Program-made: the position numbers and the translations under genes
The notes under the pieces: model-generated
What the model was told of the DNA's origin: nothing
Seen by the model: the letters and a program-made list of their open reading frames with translations, nothing else
Database searches by the model: none
Shown: piece after piece, positions 11,601 to 24,900 of the stretch
How positions within the stretch are numbered: position 1 is the stretch's first letter
Layout of the letters: each line of letters opens with the position of its first letter
Origin: Opeltia flavorubescens
Lineage: Eukaryota > Ascomycota > Lecanoromycetes > Teloschistales > Teloschistaceae
DNA length: 64,000 nucleotides
Direction: 5' to 3'
NCBI GenBank assembly: GCA_000442125.1
Contig: KE546978.1
Span: forward strand, 1,329,098 to 1,393,097

Positions 11601-14600
11601 TGATGACTTCGTCTGATGATATCCACCAATGGACATCTTGTGCAATCATAGTCCAAGACAACTTACCGGGAGCCGAATCTTTACTGCCTCTGGACCTCCG
11701 CCAGCTACTTTTGCGCGACAGAAAGCTTAGTCACTCACGTTATAGACGCTTGCAAGGTATTCTAGGCGCCCCGGATAATACGGGACTCGATCGATCGATT
11801 CTCAAAGCGTGGTCATCATTTCATAGTTCTGCTCGTGCATGGCAGCATTTCGAAAGCCCACGAGGATCCTGGATGTATAAGCATACCTTGTCTGGTCTCC
11901 AAAGCTCCCAGCAAACGGTATACTATAATGCTCTTGGCGGTGAACTCCTAGTAGATGGAAGACCAATTGGGAGGCTTCCTAAAGAATACACGTCAAACAA
12001 GCTTTTTGTGAGAACATTTGGTGCCCAAATTTTGCGGGTTTCTGCTTCAGATATGCCAGGAACACTGTACATGACAGTCTACCAAGAGCATGGCTACCGT
12101 TTTTATTTCACCATGAGAGGAGACGATTTAGTGATCAGGGCGCAAAGTCCTTCAACCGTCTTCGAATTAATCCCGCATGAAAAGTTTGCAGGCGATTTCC
12201 CAGCGCTGCTTGTCGAAGACTACGAACACTGGCTCGATGTTCACACAAGCCAGGTAGAGTTCAGGCCGATGTTTCGAAAATGGACGCCAGACGTGGAGAA
12301 CTGGCGGCTCCATTACAAACCAGAGGGCACTTCATACATACGAAACTTTGACAGCCATCTACTTGACATCCGAAGTCCCACATACGAAAGAGCCTTGTCG
12401 GTATTTGGCGGCTTAGAGAAGGCGGACTACGTGCATGTCACAAATTCTTTGTGCGGTAAATTCGAAGTCGCCTTGCCTCGTCTTGGTCTACATTTCCACA
12501 TCAACGATAAGGAAGATCTTGAATGTCGAGAACTCCGGAAGATTGTGGATCCGAATCAAGGAATTGGAACACTGATCGGACTGAATAGCCGCCTAGTGGT
12601 GTGCGCGCAAGGCGATCAGTCAAAGAATCTTGATCGCATCGTCTTGGTACCTCAAGGCGATGTCTCGACGACGCGTGAATCGGCGCATCTATCTATACGT
12701 ATCATGTCAACGAAACGATATGTGCCCTGCCTGCGATACGAGTATGACCCCATACTTGGTAGATTGAAAGGAGATGGAACTGTAGTGAGCCGATTGTACC
12801 AAGCCTACCTGCATGCATTAAGCTCACATGTCCTTCCTGATCCTTTGACTGGCGAACTCGGTACCGAAGAGTCAATTAGGCTGCTCGGTGAGCAGAGCCA
12901 TCGATGCTGCAGACCTCTCGAAGATGCAGAGCTTGACCTCCTCGATTTGATTGCAGAGTTGACTCCAAAACGCCATTTCTACCCCGAGCACTTACGAGTC
13001 ATGCAAAACGTTTCTTGGCAAGAAGGAATTGGATCACTCAGTCAATGCGACGAGTTTTTCAGCCTTGCGGAGGGAATTGTAAGCCATGCTCGAAGATACA
13101 ATGTCTTTTACCATGACTCGGAACCACCACGAGTATTGAAGTCCCGTGGAGATATATGCCTACTGCAACGCGCAAAACTTCGAAATTCCGCGTATCAGAT
13201 TGTCGACTATGGAGGTAGCGGCTACAACATCGATGATGATATTTCTTACCAAAGTCGAGACGGCCTGCGCTTCGCAGAATGTGCCAACCGGGTATTTGAA
13301 ATATCATCGTTGGTCATGAGCTGGTCAAGTGACTTGGCCATTACTTCTCAAAATTTGATACAGAGGTGGAACCCTTGTGGCACAATGAGCGGTTTCGGTA
13401 CAGAAATTGATTCATCTATGCCAGTCTCCGAGCTTCTCCGACTTCCCTTTGCGAGTTCGTGGGCACCGCTATACGAGTACTGTCGGCAGGCGAGCATGGC
13501 AGAGTCACAGCATAAGCTACTATTCTTGTTCTCGAGTATCGCCTATGGCTCGAACGCTTTCTCAATCGATGATCTGAAGCTGCTTCTTGCTTTCGCAACT
13601 AACGCGGCCTTGCAGGATTTGCCACCATTTCCAGAACACAATTCTTTTACCTTGAGCAGTGGTAATCGAGCTGATCGCAATATACTTCACACTACCATCG
13701 CCGGCCTCGTTAAACCTTGGGTTGGACCAGGACGTAGAGCTTCTGGTGCCGTGCGTGCCCAGCAGCACACGGAATATCAAAGGCAGTCACAATCTAATAT
13801 CGACACTGCGACTGATTTCTGCTTCAACCAGTGGCCCTCTCAAGTCCCAGTTTCAATCCCATCAAGCTGTAGTAAGTGGTTGAAAGCTGAGGATGTCAAC
13901 GTTGCCGTGCGAAGCCTTTTCGCAGAATGGCATAAGAATCAGGAATGCGAAACCCATCTGAGATCGATCCAGAGTGTTCTGAATACCTTGACAGGCTCAT
14001 TTAGTCCTTCCGCATATGATTTTCAGGCTTATCACGGTACACGGTTGTTGCTTCGATCGTCTTCGAATTGCCCTTTACCGACCTTAATGAGTCTACTGGC
14101 GACACGGTCTCCGACACAGCCTAGTTCGATGCCAAAATTATGCATCAAAAAACATGCAAAGGCGCCGCATTCAAACCAAGAAATCCGCGCTCTTATCATG
14201 AACAGCTTCAAAAGTAACTCAGATAATGCAAGAACTCTAAGTCGTACACTGTACAAAGCCGATTTGTTAGTAAGTCTTGATGCCTTCGAATCTGAATTGG
14301 AAACAACAACGCCCACCGAGATACCATACTCCGTGATCAAGGATGCATCGGCCCACTTTGACTGTTGTCAAAGCTCTTGTCTCAACGATTTCAAGCAGAT
14401 CTGTGATGTTCTAGAGCCAAAAGACTCCATTTCTCAATTGCTGAAGACCGCTAGGCTCTGGCCTCGACTTCATAAACGCAGCTTATTAAGTGTCTTGGGT
14501 TCACAGTCACGTGTGTCAGTCTCACCAGTCTGGATAGCAAGCATCATGACAGCAGGAGAAGCAATATCCATCCTTCAACGCGCAAGACGTCTGATCTTGG

Positions 14601-17600
14601 CTGCTGAGAAGCAGGACAGTCTCTCTTTCTATCAAGAAATTGAAAACCCCGGTCGAATGAACTGGGCGGCTCATGACTGGCCTGACTGGCTTCTCATGGA
14701 AATTGAGAATGACTTACTCATACGGGACGTACAATCTCGAGTGGCTTTGGAGATGATCAAGCCCGCTTCTTCATCGAATACACTTATGCAGTTAAACATG
14801 GTAACAAATTTCTCCACTGCTCATCTAGGGCATCGAATATCTTGGCTAACAATTCACAGGGTGAAGGAAAATCTTCTGTCATCATACCATTGATAGCCGC
14901 TGCGCTCGCAGATGGGCAGCGACTGCTGAGAGTTGTAGTCTTGCGATCCCTGACAAGACAGATGCAGGACACAATTGTTCGCCGTCTCGGTGGCCTAGCT
15001 CAACGACCAATATACTTCATCCCTTTCTCCAGAAATACCAGCATCAACGAAATGACTTTGGAGCTGATGAAAGCAATGTACCATGAATGCATGATCCGAG
15101 GTGGTATACTCATCATACAACCCGAGCACATACTGTCCTTCAAGCTCATGGGCATCGAGCGACTTGTTTCGGAGCAAAATTCGATTGCGACTAAGCTATT
15201 AGAGACCCAAGCATGGCTTGACGAGAATTGCCGAGATGTGCTCGATGAGAGTGACGAGATACTAGATGTCAAATTTCAGCTAATTTACACTTTGGGAAAT
15301 CAGCGGAATATGGACGGCCAACCAGACCGATGGCTTATGATGCAAGGAGTTTTCGATATCGTTCAACATCAAGCTGACCTCCTGCGACAGATTTACCCGG
15401 ACCAGATCGAAGTTGAGAGGCGGACTTATGCAAGCTTCCCAACACTTCGACTACTTTCTGCGGAAGTACGTGCGGAACTCATAATCAGAGTGTTCGAAGC
15501 CATTTGTGACAGTAGAGTCCCAGGACTCGTCATGTCAATCCTACCGTTCCATGTCAGAGAAGCAGCGAAATCCTTTATATCCGACGTAGAAGTATCAGAG
15601 TTCAACTGTAATGTCATCAGAAGCTATCGCGCGGACGATGAAATGTACTTCAAGAAATTACTCTTCCTACGAGGCCTTATTGCAGGGGATATTCTCATAC
15701 ACGCATTACATGCTAAGCGATGGTTGGTCACTTATGGCCTTCATCCTACACGTTGTCTTTGCGCGGTACCATATAGGGCCAAAGGTGTACCCGCTCCAAC
15801 AGCTGAATTTGGACATCCAGACGTTACTATTGCTTTGACATGTCTGAGCTACTATTATACGGGTCTGAAGGACAGCCAGATTCGAGACTGTCTAGAGATG
15901 TTGCAAAAGCTCGATGATCCAACATCTGAATATGATACTTGGGTCAAAGCCGACGAGGCTTTCCCGAAGCAATTAAGCCACTGGAACGCTGTCAATCTTG
16001 AGGACCTTCATCAGTGCACGAATTATCTGTTCCCAGCATTGAGGTACAACAAAAAGACCGCAGACTTTTTCCTGGCAACTGTGGTATTTCCAAAGGAGGG
16101 GAAGGAGTTCGACCAAAAGCTGTCGACTTCTGGCTGGGACATTCCAAAAAGACCAGGATCAACACACGTCACCACAGGCTTCAGCGGGACTAATGACAAC
16201 CGCTTTTTACTACCATCATCTATCGCACAGCACGATTTACCTGAGCTTCGACACACTAGTGGCAAAGTCTTACAGATTGTCTCGAGACAGGAGAACCTAA
16301 CCTATCTTTGCGCCAAGAATAAAGATGGAGACCATCTATCCTCGGACGAGCTTCTGCGTTTCGTGACCCAATCTGATCCTAGCGTCAGTGTTCTCATTGA
16401 CGTTGGCGCTCAAATTTTGGATCTGTCAAACGATCAAGTTGTCCGCAAATGGCTGGAGCTTGTTCCGGGTGTGGACGCTGGGATTTATTTCGACGAACAG
16501 GATCATGCCATAGTACTCACGAGGTCTGGTAAGCAAGAGAAGCTGATGACGTCTTCTTTCGCTACGAGGATGGATAGATGCATCGTCTATCTTGACGACA
16601 TTCATACTAGAGGTAAGCTTTGGTCTTTCATACCTAGTCAATTTCGTCCGTCCACAGCAAGAGAAGGGATCTCAAAAAAGAAACATGGGGAGCTAGTGTA
16701 TCCTTTTGTGGCTTGAAAATTACTTCGTCTGTACAGTTTCTACCTGATTACAGCGCGTTAACAGTTCGCGACAGGCACGGATCTCAAGTTACCGCTTACG
16801 GCTCGTGCAGCGGTTACATTAGGGCCCAGGTTGACAAAGGATCGCTTAGTCCAAGGTAATACAGTCCATATCTTACCGCTTGTGATGATTACTGATCCAT
16901 TGGCTCAGCCTGCATGCGACTTCGACAGCTTGGCCAGGGCCAATCCTTGATGTTTATTGCTCCTCCCGAAGTCCATCAAGAAATTGTAGAGACCAACGGA
17001 GTGACCGACATCAACGGGTTTCACGTCATTGGCTGGGCCTTGGAGCAGAGCTGCTTGCAAATCGAACGGAACCAGCCTCTCCGCCTGATCCAAGGCCTCG
17101 ATTTTCTTCGTCGTTCCAGGGGCATGGACGAACTTAAGAAGCGTCTGATGACGATGACTGAAGATGACATAGCTGGCGCTGAGAATTTAGCTCAAGATTT
17201 GGTTGAGCACGAAACTCAAAGTCTTGAAGATCTATATGCCCCGGAAGCGATGCGTGTGCAAAACGAATTAGGCCTGATCAGCAGTAGTCGGCGCAACTCG
17301 GATCAAGATGTTCAGGACCTCCTCACGCTCTGGGATCGGATAGACTTACAGGCCAATCGAGGAGCGCGCATGCACGAAGAACATGAGCGCGAGGTAGCAC
17401 AAGAAGTCGAAGAGGAAACACAGATTGAACGACCACCCGCAGCTGCTCCGGAAACTCGTCACATGGACAAGATGATTCGTTCATTCATTCGTCAGGGTAG
17501 TATGTCAGCGCTCAGTCAATTCTCCAGAGTATATCCACAGACATTAAAGCTTTCTTCTGCGGCAGTGTTCCTGGTAGGACGGACCAAGGTTTGGAATCAC

Positions 17601-18155
17601 TTGCGTGTATCTACGGACTTTGTCAAAACGGTGAAACGTGACAAAATAAGCTTGGTCGACGACTTCATTCGGCCGGTGCATTGGTTGCTGGTGTCGAAGA
17701 TGCCGGAGGTGGAAGATGTTCTACTCATTTCTCAGTATGAGGCCAATCTACTGCTGGACGAGATCCTCAACCCGGAATCTCAAGTGGCCTTGGTTTGCTA
17801 CGAGCCTCGAGTCACAAGATCGATGCTGTCGCTCGATCTGTCAACGTCTCATCCTCTACCATCCGCTAAGGAGGCGTGGGAGGGTGTCCCACTGGAAACG
17901 AAGCAACAGTTGCACCTTTTTGCAGGGCAACTGTATTTCACTAGATTCGAGGACTATACGCTTTTGATTGAGAAATTGCCATCAACGACTGCAGCTCCCT
18001 TGAGTTTCGTCAAGGAATGGATGGGTATTCGGAGGAAGGGGCAGAATTTCCTGCAGACTCATATTGGACAGGTTGTCAGTGGTCGGGTTTTGCATGAGGA
18101 GATGTTTGATAAGGAGGTTGAGGAGGGGGTGATGTCGAATGTTGTGATAAGGTAG
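8609..18155 (+). CDS. Giant DUF3638/DUF3645 protein with SecA-like ATPase motifs
   Basis: Four exons (8609-14800, 14860-16612, 16775-16855, 16909-18155) encode 3,090 residues. The start MVQCSRAELDFVVNHIVLPP matches the usual opening of this fungal family (N-terminal domain, then DUF3638 and DUF3645). Residues 2064-2070 read MGEGKSS, a P-loop. DESDEIL near 2193 is a Walker B-like box, TRGTDLKLP at 2647-2655 resembles helicase motif V, and CMRLRQLGQGQ near 2677-2687 resembles motif VI. These four boxes resemble GEGKT, DEVDSIL and GRGTDIKL of SecA more than ordinary DEAD-box helicases. Each intron join restores a conserved motif, so exon structure is well supported. Intron 2 (162 bp) is longer than usual. 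No signal peptide or TM helix is seen. Cellular role is unknown. An ATP-driven function is inferred from the motifs only. Confidence 0.9.
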
Positions 18156-18705
18156 TGGCTGCTTGGCTACAACAGTATTCTGTAGGAATGAATGGATGAT
18201 TAGGTGGCGAGGTCTAGCATAGGAGAATTCTGGTGTAGGTGCTGTATGTTAGAATAATACATTCTCAGGCCGGCTCCAAACACCCCCAAAGGACTTTTCG
18301 TGGCGGTTCATGTTACGGTATTGAGGTATCCCCAAGCTACCTTGGAAGCTTCGACCAAAGCCTTTGCCAAGACTTGCATGCGGACTGCTTTGTAGAATAC
18401 TAAATTTGATTCTCTGGCAGGCCATTCTAGGGAGCTTTGACTTCCTGTTACTGTTAGGACATTGTAGGGCTCCTAGTAATAGCTGTCTGTCGTAAGCGCC
18501 ACCTGTGGCTGAGCATTGAATCTTTGTGGCTGCCTGATTTTACGAGTACCGATGACGTACGCAAGGAGGCGAGGGGTCCAACCATTCACCCCCACCATTG
18601 ATGTTTTTGCAACACCTTTCTCCATAGAATTTCTATATCACACACCGACCTGAAAGCCTACTTACAACTTCTCATTGATCTACTTAATCTTGAACAATCG
18701 CCAGC
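18156..18705. other. Intergenic region
   Basis: About 550 bp between the giant gene and the Vip1-type gene on the same strand. It should hold the promoter of the latter. No coding frame, repeat or RNA gene is evident. Confidence 0.5.
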
Positions 18706-19804
18706 ATGTCTTCAACAGTAGTTCACGTAAGAACTGGCATCTTCAGTATGGATGCACACCATCACTGACTTTCCTCGATAGGTCAAGAACATTGCACCCC
18801 AAACCAGCGAAAAGGAAGTCCGAGACTTCTTCAGCTTCTGGTAAGATCTGAAGTTATATTTCAATCCGGTCGCTCACAAGCAGCAGTGGAAAGATTACAT
18901 CCCTCTCTGTCACCCCCGCTTCCGATGCCTCAGACAGCCCTCAGAGTGCAACCGTGACTTTCGAGAAGGAAACGTTCGTCCAATCCACCCATCTCCTCCT
19001 CAATCTCCCACTAACCCAGTGAAATACAGAGCCGCAAAAACCGCCCTCCTCCTCGACAACACCCAACTCGGCAGCTCCCAAGTCCAAGTCTCCAGCGCCG
19101 CAAACCTCGACGACCTAGCCGGCAAACAATCCTCCTCCGCATCCGGCGACACCTCCGCCACAGACCCCAACGACCTCTCCCAAGAAGATAAACCCCGCTC
19201 CCGTATCGTGGCCGAATATCTCGCTCACGGCTACACCATCAGCGATAACGCCATCCAGCGCGCCATCGCTCTTGATAACAAACATGGTGTCTCTAATCGC
19301 TTTACCACCGCCCTTGTGAACTTTGATTCTAAAGTCAAAGCTACGGATCGCGCAAAGGGTATTGATGCTAGCTATGGGATTTCGGAGAAAGCGTCTAGGG
19401 GATGGGCAGGGCTGAGTTCCTATTTCGAGAAGGCGGTTAATACCCCTACGGGACAGAAATTGGCGGCGTTTTATGAGCAGAGTGATAAGCAGGTTAGGGA
19501 TATCCATGCGGAGGCGAGACGGTTGGCGGATTTGAAGGCTGGGAAGAGCTCTTCTTCTTCTGGGGAAGGTGGAGTGGGTAGTGGAGGCACGGGGAAATCT
19601 GAGAATAAGATGGAGAAGGTGGAGGGGACGGATAAGACTACTTGTCAGTGCGGAGGCGATACGGGGGATTGTCCTTGTGCGGAGGGGAAGTGTGCTTGTA
19701 GTGGGTGTGCGAAGAGTGGTTTGGCGAGTGGGGAGCAGTCGGCGACTGGGCCGGCGGATCAGGTTGCTGCTTCTACGGGGGTGCAGCCTTTGGGTGAGAA
19801 GTAG
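18706..19804 (+). CDS. vip1: Vip1-type RRM protein with metallothionein-like Cys tail
   Basis: Four exons (18706-18726, 18782-18840, 18887-18973, 19030-19804) give 313 residues. The N-terminus is an RRM: MSSTVVHVKNIAPQTSEKEV, then FFSFCGKITSL (RNP region) and ATVTFEKETAAKTALLL. The central half (AEYLAHGYTISDNAIQRAI through SYFEKAVNTPTGQKL) is the conserved helical part of the fungal Vip1 family. The last 70 residues carry a Cys cluster, CQCGGDTGDCPCAEGKCACS, with four CxC pairs, then a Gly/Ser/Ala tail. RRM suggests single-stranded RNA binding, and the Cys cluster suggests metal binding; neither is proven. The acceptor before exon 3 is a tandem CAGCAG, so two products differing by one residue are possible. 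It converges with HRI1. Confidence 0.88.
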
Positions 19805-20113
19805 GCTCTTGAATTCAGCCGAAGGGTCGTCAGAGAGTCTGCTCGACGGACGACGGGATGTTCTTCAAAGACTTTGATTGACAGGCGTTCATTGGGTGTA
19901 TTTTCTAGCTTTGAAACTGAATCAGAGATTGATATGCTTGCGAATCCCAACGAAGTCAATGTTCCAAAAGTCTCAAATATCAAGAATTACGTCGAGTAAG
20001 AGTCAGACTCGCCCTCTTCGATACCGATACCGTATGCTCATCTAAACCATCAGATTCTGAATGGAGTTGATTGCAGAAATCATGGATATATCTCTCTTCT
20101 CCATCCCACCAAA
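19805..20113. other. Convergent intergenic region
   Basis: About 310 bp between the 3' ends of the Vip1-type gene and HRI1. No further gene is seen. It presumably holds both polyadenylation regions. Confidence 0.5.
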
Positions 20114-21423
20114 TCATCCCGTCGCGAAAACCTCAACAACCTTCCACACATCATCCTCGAATCTAACTTCCTCCCCCTCCTTCAACCCCATGCCCCACCC
20201 TTCGCAGATCTTTCGACACGGCATCTCCCTCTCCATCTCCTCCCCAGATCGAAATACAAGCTCCCACTCCCACTTCCCATCCCCGTCCTCATCAACCCGC
20301 TTCAGCGCCCATCTCTCCACCACTATCCTCCCCTTGTCTGTGAGGAGTATCCCCTGGCCGTAGGGACCGATTTGAATTACCATCCCCCGAATATCTGTGC
20401 TCTCCAGCTTCTCGTCGGGGGAAGGTGGTGACGCGCTATCGTCTTCGGCGCTTTTGGTCGTGGGTGCAGGGATGGGCTTTTCGGTGTGGGATGAGGTGGA
20501 GGAGGGGAGGATAAGGACGACGCCCCCCTCGTTTGCATGAGCGGGGAGGTGCTCGGTCCAGAGCTCTTCGTAGTCGGTTTTTAGGCCTGTGGTGGCGTTG
20601 ATGGAGGAGCCTGTTTCTAAAGTGTCGCCGTTGGGGAGGGGTTGCATATCGCCGATATCGATGACGGCGAGCGCGGAGGAGGAGGAAGGGCAGTTGGAGT
20701 CGAGGTAGTGGTGCCATTGGCATTTATATGTCCCCTTATTGTTGTGCCCGTGGCTGGTTGCGGGAGCGGAAGGAGGGGAGGTGGACGGGGGAGAGGCAGG
20801 AAGGGGAGGGGAGGAGGAGGAGATGCTAGATCTGCCGGCGAAACCCCATTGCAAAGTGTTGTTGGAGGTGAGGATTCGGATGTCGATGTAATATCGAAGA
20901 GGGGAGGTTAGGACGAGGGTTGATGTTGGCTCTGTGGGGGGGCCGGAGGGGAGCTACATGGCGCTGGTCGTCAGTTCACTGGAATAAGAATAATGGAAAA
21001 CATAATTAAAAGAAAAAATAAAATAAAAGATAAGCACAGGTAAAGGGAGGCTTTGCAGATGTGAAGGAGCAGAACATATAAGACTAGCATGGAGGGGGTA
21101 GATATGGAGAAGGGCACCGGGCATAGAGAGCAGAGAGTAGAACTCGTACCGCAGGATGAAGCAGGAGGAGGAAGCACTTGAATGAACATAAAACGAAGGA
21201 AGAACACATAGAGCGTACGCGTAAGGAAGTCATAAACCGGACCTCATAGAGCAAGCGGAAGAAGAGCGCAGCAGTTCGGGGAGGGACCGCATGAAGGGCA
21301 AGCTAGAAATAAAGAAGAGTACAATTATAGGAGTGGAAAAAAAGGTCTGTCGCTGGATGGAAAAAGAGATGTATATGTAAGTACCGTGCGATAATGTTTT
21401 CGGATGGAAATCGATGCCATCAT
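20114..21423 (-). CDS. HRI1: HRI1 family protein
   Basis: Exon 2 (20953-20114) encodes the family's beta-rich body: EPTSTLVLTSPLRYYIDIRI, LQWGFAGRSS, a middle CQWHHYLDSN, then GMVIQIGPYGQGILLTDKGR and a WELVFRSGEE end. The short first exon is proposed at 21423-21385 (MMASISIRKHYRT), because homologs begin with a similar ISIR peptide. That needs a 431-bp intron, long for this window, so the N-terminus is less sure than the body. The total is 292 residues, or 291 if the second ATG is used. Yeast Hri1 is known only as a cytosolic protein that contacts the Hrr25 kinase and is linked to Sec63, and its biochemical activity is unknown. A Pro/Ser-rich insert separates the first strands from the rest. 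Confidence 0.85.
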
Positions 21424-21959
21424 AACTCTCCACACTTGGCTGTATTCAAGGGGTTTTTGGTCTAGAAGAAGGAAGATGTTTGGTTTACAGGTGTGAGAAA
21501 AAGGTTTTTGGTTAGGGGTCTTGTATTTGGGGATAAAGCCTGGGATTGTTGGTGAGGTGTGGAGGAAGAAGGGAGTGGTTATGTGTACTATTGAGGGATC
21601 GGCTGTGATTGATGGGTATGAGCATAGATTTTATAATACGCGCACTTATCTAGATATAATGTCCAAGCTTCGAGGTACTAGCACATGTCCTCAATGTCAT
21701 ACGGATCAATACACAAACTTAGAGTTGACTCTTCAAATCAAAAGCAGAGTTGAAATGTACATCAAATATCATGACCATAATCGCCCTAAAAGATCTCGTT
21801 ATGTACAGCCCCCCCCCTCCTAGGATAATCGATCGATAAAAGAACCTTTTCCCCCGTCAGCTATAGCCATAGCGTTGCATTTCCGCTTTTTATGTCCTCC
21901 CTCCCATATTTCCCTTCCAAGCCACATCCACCTGCCCCAATACCAATACCGATTGCTAC
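21424..21959. other. Intergenic region
   Basis: About 540 bp between the HRI1 start and the AP-2 alpha stop, both on the minus strand. It should hold the HRI1 promoter. The plus-strand ORF at 21521-21823 has no support. A run of nine C follows at about 21810. Confidence 0.45.
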
Positions 21960-24900
21960 CTATTGGGAATCTCCAAACCGCTCACTATCACCCATGTGGT
22001 CGGTCTGAGGTGTTCGCTCTTCGATTCCCTGTGAGAGTTGCTCGACCATGTATTTCAACAGGACGGGGGGTACCGCCTCATCAGTTGCGCGGATGGTGAG
22101 ACGGTACATCTGTCATCATAATATCAGCCCCACGCTCAAACTGCTCGCCCGAGATATCCCAACTACAATCGCGCAAAAGAAGAAGCACAAATGGAAAAAA
22201 AAGAATTGAAACCACATACCTTGCTCTCATAATTCGGCTCCAGTCTAACCAGCGCCCCCAATTTCCCCCCCGCAACATGCACCACACTCGCTCCAACAAT
22301 ATTCTTCTCATTCGGATCTACCCCCTCCAGTACTTTCCACCGGAACTGCCCCACAGTCTCATTCGTGAAGGTCCGATCCATCCTCCTCTCCGTCCTCCCA
22401 TCCTGCACAAGCCCCAAAACCTGCTGCGCCTCCCTCGGACTCCCCCCAATCTGCCTCCACCGCTTGAAAAAATCATCGGCGGAGAGATCAGCAGGGTCCA
22501 TGAATTTGTGCAACACGACGGGCAACTGGAGCGTGACTGCTTGCAGAGCGCCAGCGAGGTAGGAAATGCGAATCGTAGGCGGTTTCTCGAACACGGAAAG
22601 GGAGTTGAACATGACCGTTTGCTGGACCTGCGCTAGCGGCGGGACGTTCGAGTCTGGGATATTTTTGGTGTCGATTTTCAAGTTTGTGGGCTCGGGATTA
22701 TCGTAAGTGGTGGTGAAGGAACCGAGAGTTGCAGAGGAGGAGCGGTTGTGGAAGTATAGGATTAGGCAGCCCACTGGACCACGGTATTCGCTGCGGACGC
22801 CAACTTGGATTTGTGCATCCTCGTATAGGACACCTTGGTCATTTAGCAGGAGGGTGCGATATCCGGGTTCCCAACCGGGAGAGAGATGTGCCGCGGAAGC
22901 GAGATTGACCGGCTTCGGTTTTGATTCGGTCGGAGTATGCATGTCAAGGCCTTCCAGGTCATGCACACCGTTGGTTTTAGCACCACCATTTGTCATGTTC
23001 TTTGCTTCGGAGGATGCGGTTGTCAAAGCCCCGTTGGCGTTAGGAGTGAAAGACCGCTTGAGCCCATGCCCATTAGGCGCGGACTGCTGGGTCAGCTGCA
23101 TTTCCTTGTTGTCTGCGTTGGCGTCCTTTCCTCCAATGACCCAGGTCCTCTTATCACTTGTACCAGCATGCTTACCATGCAAGCGCGAGAGCAGAGCCGA
23201 CGTGCGCTCCGGGAAAGGAGGCATCTCATCGCAAACTGTGCGGAGTAGATCATCTGTAGGGAGCAGAGCGAGAGACTGATACTCAAAGGCTCGTTGTTGC
23301 AGCTCGGAATCAAGGGTATGGCTGTAAGCACGGAAAACATGGAGGAGTTGAGGCTTGATCTCGGGGAAGAGGTTGACGAATTTGATATAAGTTGAAAGGA
23401 GGATCGCCCGTGTACTTGATGAAGAGCCTGCCAGCTTTGATGATAATGCAAGAAATTGCTCGATAGGGCTACAGCCTTTGGTATCTGCAACAAGGTGCCC
23501 AAATTCACCAAGTAGATAGCCCCCAATCTTAACCAGTGTTTCGTGACATTGTTCGGCTTTGACGTATTCGAGAATATTCTGAGCGGCATAGACTTGAAGC
23601 TCTTCATTGTTCGTCACGATCTGGATGACTCTCTGCCACACCTCGTCGCTAACATGATCGCCTGCCATAGCAATCAATCGTAGAGAGATGTCGACATACC
23701 ATTGGATATCCGTGGCGTATTTCTCGGTCAGTATGGCAATCTTTAAGACCATTTCCTCTCGTATTGCAAAGTCCGCTGTTTGCAGGTATCGAAGCAGCTC
23801 ATTGACAATGGGCTGAGCATTGGTCGGATCGCACATGCTGTACAGCAGATCCAGTCCTTTGCGCCTGACACTGATATCTCGATCTCGAAGGGAACCAATG
23901 ATGATATTCTGATGTTTCTTGATGGGGTCAAGTGTCTCGGCTCTTGCAGCAAAATGCGTCATGGCTTCCAATCCGAGGTATCGTACATTGGTCTCTCTTG
24001 ATTGAATGAACTTCCCTAATCGAGATGAAATCTGTACCATTAGATTGTGCTCCGTGTCAAGATGGATGACAAGATTGATTGCTTCAAACAACACAGCATT
24101 CTGCGCGTTGTTTTGTTGGACATTCTTCGGCATGAGCATCGCCTCTTGTAAGATTTGTTGAATAGATTCTCGAATCAGGCTGCGAACATGGTCATCCTCT
24201 ATTGTATGGTCAGCTCTATCTCAACAAAATAGGCAAAGATCCTGACCAGAAGGTGAAAAGTATTGCATCAAGCGCAAGAACTTGACTTGGATCCACGGAC
24301 AAGGCACTTTGTAGTAGACGTAGTCTGGCGCAACATCGTTGTCGATCACGATCTTCTTCAATCTTTGGGCCGCCTTTACATATGCCCCTTTGTACGGATC
24401 GGGTTGATCTTGGGCAAGGGCCATGACAAGCGATGTTACCGACAAAGCGACACCCATGTCGGGATCATCCATGAGCGATATGATCCTTTCGGCCCATTCT
24501 TGCTGTACAATGCCTGGATATTTTCGGTAAAGTCGCAGGAGGGTCAGGGCGGCTTTTTTCTTAACAAACGCTTTCGAGGTGCTGATCTCATCAGCAATGA
24601 TCAAAAATGACTGCAAAGGGTACTCACGGTGAAATAAGAAGAGAATGTACATCTCCACTCAGCGCTTCTCCCATTTCGCGTCCACCGACATTCGCAATAG
24701 CATGCAGGGCCAAGCAGTTGTGGAGCTCATTGTGACTTGCCAGATCCTTGCGTATGCTATTGACAACCAGGTGGAGGAGTTCATGTTGCTCGTGAAGGAA
24801 CAAAGTAACAGCTAGATATCCAATCTGCTTCTCCGAATATTTGTTGGCCGAGATGAGGTTGACCGCTTCCAGGTGACCGAAATCCACGTTCCAACCCAAG

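Noticed and set aside
19115-19507. Minus-strand 130-codon frame
   Set aside because: Antisense to the Vip1-type gene, which has clear homology on the plus strand.
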